Positions 31,393 to 34,236 of a DNA stretch of 34,236 nucleotides are shown here, piece after piece. The notes beneath the pieces were generated by a model. The model saw nothing but the letters and a program-made list of their open reading frames with translations. It was not told the DNA's origin and searched no databases. Location of the stretch: positions 1-34,236 of the forward strand of contig JAGLMD010000022.1 of the NCBI GenBank assembly GCA_023140175.1, given 5' to 3'. The position numbers and the translations under genes were made by a program. This DNA is from Nanobdellota archaeon (lineage in GTDB: Archaea > Nanobdellota > Nanobdellia > Woesearchaeales > WJIZ01). Position 1 is the first letter of the stretch, and every line of letters begins with the position of its first letter.

Positions 31393-31926
31393 TCAATTCT
31401 GAAAGCTTAGTTCTTTTTTAAAGTAATTAGCAATTCTATTCATTGCTTCTCTAACAGTTTGAAAATTACTGTTCTGTAAAATATCCGCATCAAATTTTGA
31501 AAATACTCTTTCGATCATATTCATCCAACTTGAATTTGTTGGAAGATAGACAATATGCAGTCTGGGATGAAAGAATTTCCATATTCTTATTGCATAAGAA
31601 GTATGAGCACTCCAACAATCAGCAATAACATAGATTTCTTTGTCAGGATATTTTTTTAGTAAGTCTTCAAAACATTCTATTACAATAAAACTATTTTTCC
31701 AGTCATAGAACCAGTGTATGATTTCGCCAGAATGCACATTAATGCAGGCAGGCATCTCTAAAAGTCCCCTAACTTTTTGTTTTGCAGGATGTTTTACAAT
31801 CTTTTCTTTTGTATAAACATGGCCGGCATATTGCTTGACGGCTATCTTTGCTTTCTCATCAAAACTAAAAACAATACTGTTTTCTGGAGGGTTCAGTATG
31901 AGCCCATCTATAATAAGTTTTTTTTT
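31393..31926 (-). CDS. IS630 transposase, second frame (DDE catalytic part)
   Basis: This frame is open from the A9 run and reads LIIDGLILNPPENSIVFSFD, EKAKIAVKQYAGHVYTKEK, then IYVIADCWSAHTSYAI and LPTNSSWMNMIERVF. The Asp in FSFDEKA, the Asp in IADCWSAH and the Glu in NMIERVF are the DDE triad of IS630. The first ATG is internal, so translation most likely depends on frameshifting or slippage at the A9 run. No stop or deletion damages the domain, so the element may still be active. Confidence 0.8.
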   Translation of the reverse strand, partial: KKKLIIDGLILNPPENSIVFSFDEKAKIAVKQYAGHVYTKEKIVKHPAKQKVRGLLEMPACINVHSGEIIHWFYDWKNSFIVIECFEDLLKKYPDKEIYVIADCWSAHTSYAIRIWKFFHPRLHIVYLPTNSSWMNMIERVFSKFDADILQNSNFQTVREAMNRIANYFKKELSFQN

Positions 31927-32555
31927 GCAAAGTTTGGATCATTGCTGTAAAGCCAAGAAGTTTTCTTCTTGTATTTAATCTCATCTTGTTTGATAATTCT
32001 TCCAAGTTGGGAAGGACTGACTTCAATCCCTTGTTTTTTTGCATAATCAGATAATTTTTTATGTCTCCAATTATTGAAGTGTAATCCTAATTTTTCCGGT
32101 TCTGTATTCAAATACTGAAGTATCTGAGCTCTCTCTTCGTTAGTTATTCTTCTTGGCTTGCCAAGACTTTTACCACGCTCAAAAATTTTTAGTTTTCCCC
32201 CATTAAATTGTTTAATAATTTTTTCAATTTTGGGCCTATGAAAACCGAGCTTTTGGCATGTTTGTTTCACCGTATTTCCTTCGCTAGATAAATGAATTAT
32301 TCTTGCTCTGTCTTTGATAAAGCTTTTACTATTCTTGAGATTTTTCTGGATAAAATCTCTTCCTTTTTTTGTTAGCTCTTTTACTTTCAGTCTTGGTTTC
32401 CTGCCGGCATTAGGATTTCTACGTTTATTGACAGGCTCTACAGCCCCAATATACTTTATTACTTGATGTCTCACTTTGCCTTTTTTGTCTCTATATCCTC
32501 GAACTAATGATTTGTATTTTCTTCCCTTGACTATGCTTATTTTTTCAAAAACCAT
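31908..32555 (-). CDS. IS630 transposase, first frame (DNA-binding part)
   Basis: The frame encodes 215 residues. Residues 1-42 (MVFEKISIVKGRKYKSLVRG then YRDKKGKVRHQVIKYIG) resemble the N-terminal beta segment of IS1634/IS4-like transposases. They are followed by two helix-turn-helix units (GNTVKQTCQKLGFHRPKIEK and LSDYAKKQGIEVSPSQLGRI) of the IS630/Tc1 kind. The frame ends at TAG just past the A9 run. GAGGTGA lies 6 nt before the ATG at 32555, so I prefer it over a GTG 9 nt upstream. A -1 shift at the A run would fuse it to the catalytic frame. Confidence 0.8.
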   Translation of the reverse strand: MVFEKISIVKGRKYKSLVRGYRDKKGKVRHQVIKYIGAVEPVNKRRNPNAGRKPRLKVKELTKKGRDFIQKNLKNSKSFIKDRARIIHLSSEGNTVKQTCQKLGFHRPKIEKIIKQFNGGKLKIFERGKSLGKPRRITNEERAQILQYLNTEPEKLGLHFNNWRHKKLSDYAKKQGIEVSPSQLGRIIKQDEIKYKKKTSWLYSNDPNFAKKNLL

Positions 32556-32678
32556 AGAAATCACCTCTCTAAGTAGTTAGCGACAACAAATATATAAATA
32601 TTTCGTCATAAAATGGTGTTTGTTGTAACAAACAAATAAAGAAACAACATTATAGAATTAGTCTACTTAAATGTGCAA

Positions 32679-32741
32679 ATGACTGATAAAACAAAATTTT
32701 CAAAAGAAGAAATAAAGAAAATTGAGATATTCATGGATTAA
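32679..32741 (+). CDS. Very short frame, possible gene stump
   Basis: The 20-codon frame MTDKTKFSKEEIKKIEIFMD lies between the insertion sequence and the convergent winged-helix gene. It resembles the beginning of a longer helical protein, but no continuation is found in another frame. It is probably a remnant or chance. Confidence 0.2.
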   Translation: MTDKTKFSKEEIKKIEIFMD

Positions 32742-32750
32742 ATAGAGTTC

Positions 32751-33077
32751 TTATACAACAACTTCCACTTTTCTAGAGAAATACTTTTCAGTTTCCTGAT
32801 AAAGTAATGTGTCATATACTTTAATCAACTCTTTTACTGCTAGGTTTGCTTCATTCAATTTAAACAACTTAGCTCTTCCTATTTCTCTTGTTGGAACAAC
32901 TATTCTAAGCTCTAGCAATTTGTCCCATATTCTGTGCAAAGTAGTCCATCCTATATTGGAATTTTCTGCTATATCTGAAAGTGAATAGTCCAATCCTCTT
33001 CCTTCTATTAAGAAGTTTAAAACCCTGATTACTGGTGAATCTCCTAAAGCTTCCCTAAATATGGTTGTTTCTTTCAT
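32751..33077 (-). CDS. Winged-helix transcriptional regulator
   Basis: The 108-residue protein begins EALGDSPVIRVLNFLIEG, has the recognition part YSLSDIAENSNIGWTTLHRI and the wing RIVVPTREIGRAKLFKLNEA, then a C-terminal helix (AVKELIKVYDTLLYQETEKYF) likely used for dimerisation. This is a common archaeal winged-helix pattern. It diverges from the 33259 gene and may regulate the shared 181-bp region, which holds an 18-bp palindrome and two 18-bp direct repeats. Confidence 0.85.
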   Translation of the reverse strand: MKETTIFREALGDSPVIRVLNFLIEGRGLDYSLSDIAENSNIGWTTLHRIWDKLLELRIVVPTREIGRAKLFKLNEANLAVKELIKVYDTLLYQETEKYFSRKVEVVV

Positions 33078-33113
33078 TTTGATATTTAAATGCCCCCTAG
33101 CTAGGAGGCAAAT

Positions 33114-33161
33114 TTTATTTCTATTATAGTAATTAGATGCTCCTTTATTTCTATTATAGTA
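33114..33161. repeat. Two perfect 18-bp direct repeats
   Basis: TTTATTTCTATTATAGTA occurs at 33114-33131 and 33144-33161, 30 bp apart (about three helical turns). Both lie upstream of the winged-helix gene, close to the palindrome CCTAGCTAGG (33096-33105). They are candidate binding sites. Confidence 0.75.
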
Positions 33162-33191
33162 TACGCTTCAACTATTTAAAACTTTCTATTT

Positions 33192-33209
33192 TGGTATATT
33201 AATATACCA
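33192..33209. promoter_or_regulatory. 18-bp perfect palindrome upstream of the 33259 gene
   Basis: TGGTATATTAATATACCA is a perfect palindrome 16 bp before the probable TATA box TTTATATA (33225-33232), which starts 34 nt before the ATG at 33259. It is a candidate operator between the divergent genes. Confidence 0.65.
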
Positions 33210-33258
33210 GAATTTTAGATAATATTTATATACTAATTCTTTCGATCTTAAAAGTATT

Positions 33259-33585
33259 ATGGAAAAGAAACTAATCCAAGAAAAAATCTTAAGAAAGTTA
33301 ATGTCTATAAAACCACCTAAATGGGGAAACTCCCACACTGAAGAGAGGAATTTAGTCAGGGGATTGCCGTCTCATTTGAGGGGATCAAAGGTTGTTGATA
33401 AAGCCGTAAAAGAGTTATTTCAATTAGAGTTTCTTACAAGATTAAAGAAAACGGGTGAATGGCATGTTTCTTTAAATCCAAGAAAAAAAGAAGAGATATA
33501 TAGATTCTTAGGATTACCACCAGAACATGATAAAGAATTTTATTCAAGAACTTGTTATGAAAAAATCAATACAGAAAGCATATAG
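33259..33585 (+). CDS. Small unknown protein, possibly winged-helix-like
   Basis: The 108-residue protein is basic, with IQEKILRKLMSIKPPKWGNS, GLPSHLRGSKVVDKAVKEL and FLTRLKKTGEWHVSLNPRKK. The order helix, helix, beta wing (LKKTGEWHVSLN) suggests a small winged-helix fold, but I do not recognise a family. Its end overlaps the methyltransferase start by 29 nt, so the two are made together. A DNA- or RNA-binding partner for the methyltransferase is possible but not shown. Confidence 0.6.
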   Translation: MEKKLIQEKILRKLMSIKPPKWGNSHTEERNLVRGLPSHLRGSKVVDKAVKELFQLEFLTRLKKTGEWHVSLNPRKKEEIYRFLGLPPEHDKEFYSRTCYEKINTESI

Positions 33586-34228
33586 GAAATGGGCACTTAC
33601 TTATGATGATGAAATAAATCCATCAATAGATTTAGAACAAGATAAGGTAATGAAATTAATGACTGTGAAGAAGAATGACCTTATCCTTGATGTTGGATGC
33701 GGCACTGGAAGATATACAAAGATATTGGCAGATATGGGTGAGAGTGTTGCAGGTATTGATTTTTCTAGAAATATGCTTAAACAAGCAAAGAAAAAAGTAA
33801 AAAATGCAGAATTTAAGCAGGCAGATATCACTAAGAGACTTCCTTTTCCCGATGGATCCTTCAATAAGATAGTTTGTAGCTTAGTTATCTCTCATGTCAA
33901 GAAGCTAGTACCTATTTTTAAGGAGATGAAGAGGGTTTTGAAAGATGATGGATTTATAGTCATTACCACACTTCATCCAGATACTGATTTTGAAGGCTAT
34001 GAACTTACAAAATTTGATTTTCCCCTTTCTAAATATGACTGCAGTATTTTGCATACTTTTTCTGATTTTGAACTTGCTTTTAAGAAAGCCAAACTTAAAG
34101 AATTAAAAATGATAGAGTTGAAGATCAATAGTTCTGTTAAACGTTGTTTTACAACCAAATCTTTCAACATTGTTAAAGGAAAACCACTTGGCGTGATATT
34201 CAAGCTGATAAAGGCTGATTTTAATTGA
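33557..34228 (+). CDS. Class I SAM-dependent methyltransferase (UbiE/COQ5-like)
   Basis: The 223-residue enzyme has motif I LILDVGCGTGRYTKIL, motif II SVAGIDFSRNML, motif III EFKQADITKRLPFPDGSFN, motif IV IVCSLVISHV and the following MKRVLKDDGFIVITTLHPD. This is the standard Methyltransf_11 layout. I chose the ATG at 33557 (MKKSIQKAYRKWALTYDDE), since family members start close to the AYRKWA segment; an ATG 30 nt upstream is an alternative. The substrate is unknown. Its translation is coupled to the small preceding gene. Confidence 0.88.
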   Translation: MKKSIQKAYRKWALTYDDEINPSIDLEQDKVMKLMTVKKNDLILDVGCGTGRYTKILADMGESVAGIDFSRNMLKQAKKKVKNAEFKQADITKRLPFPDGSFNKIVCSLVISHVKKLVPIFKEMKRVLKDDGFIVITTLHPDTDFEGYELTKFDFPLSKYDCSILHTFSDFELAFKKAKLKELKMIELKINSSVKRCFTTKSFNIVKGKPLGVIFKLIKADFN

Positions 34229-34236
34229 ACTTAGTC

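Larger units (their letters stand above)
31393..32555 (-). mobile_element. IS630-family insertion sequence, two-frame transposase
   Basis: The coding part of the element runs on the minus strand as two frames joined at an A9 run (T9 at 31918-31926). All three acidic catalytic positions are present after joining. I could not find a convincing terminal inverted repeat or TA duplication by eye, so the element ends are not given. Confidence 0.8.

Noticed and set aside
31302-32750. Terminal inverted repeats and TA duplication of the IS630 element
   Set aside because: Short matches such as GTAACAAA occur on both sides but in direct orientation, and no convincing inverted pair was found by eye.
1-34236. 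CRISPR array
   Set aside because: No set of regularly spaced identical repeats of 24-40 bp was seen; the repeated sites at 2936-3060 are too short and unevenly spaced.

Overview
The window is archaeal and most likely comes from a DPANN genome of the Woesearchaeota/Pacearchaeota (Nanoarchaeota) type. It is AT-rich and carries archaeal-type informational genes: a DTD2-type D-aminoacyl-tRNA deacylase, archaeal Elp3, an archaeal 8-oxoguanine glycosylase and small AbrB-like and winged-helix regulators. TATA boxes (TTTATAAA, TTTAAATA or TTTATATA) lie about 30 nt before many first-gene ATGs, which implies leaderless transcripts. Downstream operon genes instead carry GGTGA-type ribosome binding sites. 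This placement is inferred from gene content and was not computed.

Layout. 0-3 kb: the tail of a BRO-family protein, dtdA, an unknown gene, a MarC-family membrane protein and a highly structured intergenic region. 3-5.5 kb: an AbrB-like protein behind repeated operator-like sites, two small unknown proteins, and elp3 with a palindrome over its TATA box. 5.8-9.8 kb: one 1312-residue protein that I do not recognise, with several HTH/MerR-like modules. 9.8-12.2 kb: an RNA m5C methyltransferase, a membrane-anchored exported protein, thioredoxin and a multi-pass membrane protein. 12.3-16.2 kb: a compact [FeFe]-hydrogenase operon (NuoE-like, shortened NuoF-like, HydA) followed by rubrerythrin.

16.2-24.3 kb is an accessory zone. 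Debris of a BRO gene and a type I restriction-modification locus lies at both ends (hsdM piece on the left, hsdR piece on the right), and a nearly identical 86-bp direct repeat is present at each end. Between the repeats are a winged-helix/membrane-protein pair, an exported helical protein, a MacB-like ABC export operon and an MNT/HEPN pair. The promoters of the winged-helix/membrane pair and of the ABC operon share a 22-bp element (20/22 identical) that includes the TATA box, so they are probably co-regulated.

24.3-31.3 kb: a methyltransferase and a cupin remnant; then sugar-phosphate metabolism (transketolase, transaldolase, glucokinase) with the ruin of a ribulose-phosphate 3-epimerase just after it; then an oxygen-defence operon (FNR-like reductase, superoxide reductase, rubredoxin, 8-oxoguanine glycosylase). 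31.4-34.2 kb: an IS630-family element whose two frames meet at an A9 run, a winged-helix regulator, and a small protein overlapping a methyltransferase, with palindromes and direct repeats in between.

Physiologically the window suggests an anaerobic, fermentative, sugar-using cell. Glucokinase and the non-oxidative pentose phosphate enzymes feed carbon in, the soluble hydrogenase disposes of reductant as H2, and rubrerythrin plus the superoxide reductase chain protect the oxygen-sensitive enzymes. I saw no tRNA, rRNA or CRISPR array.
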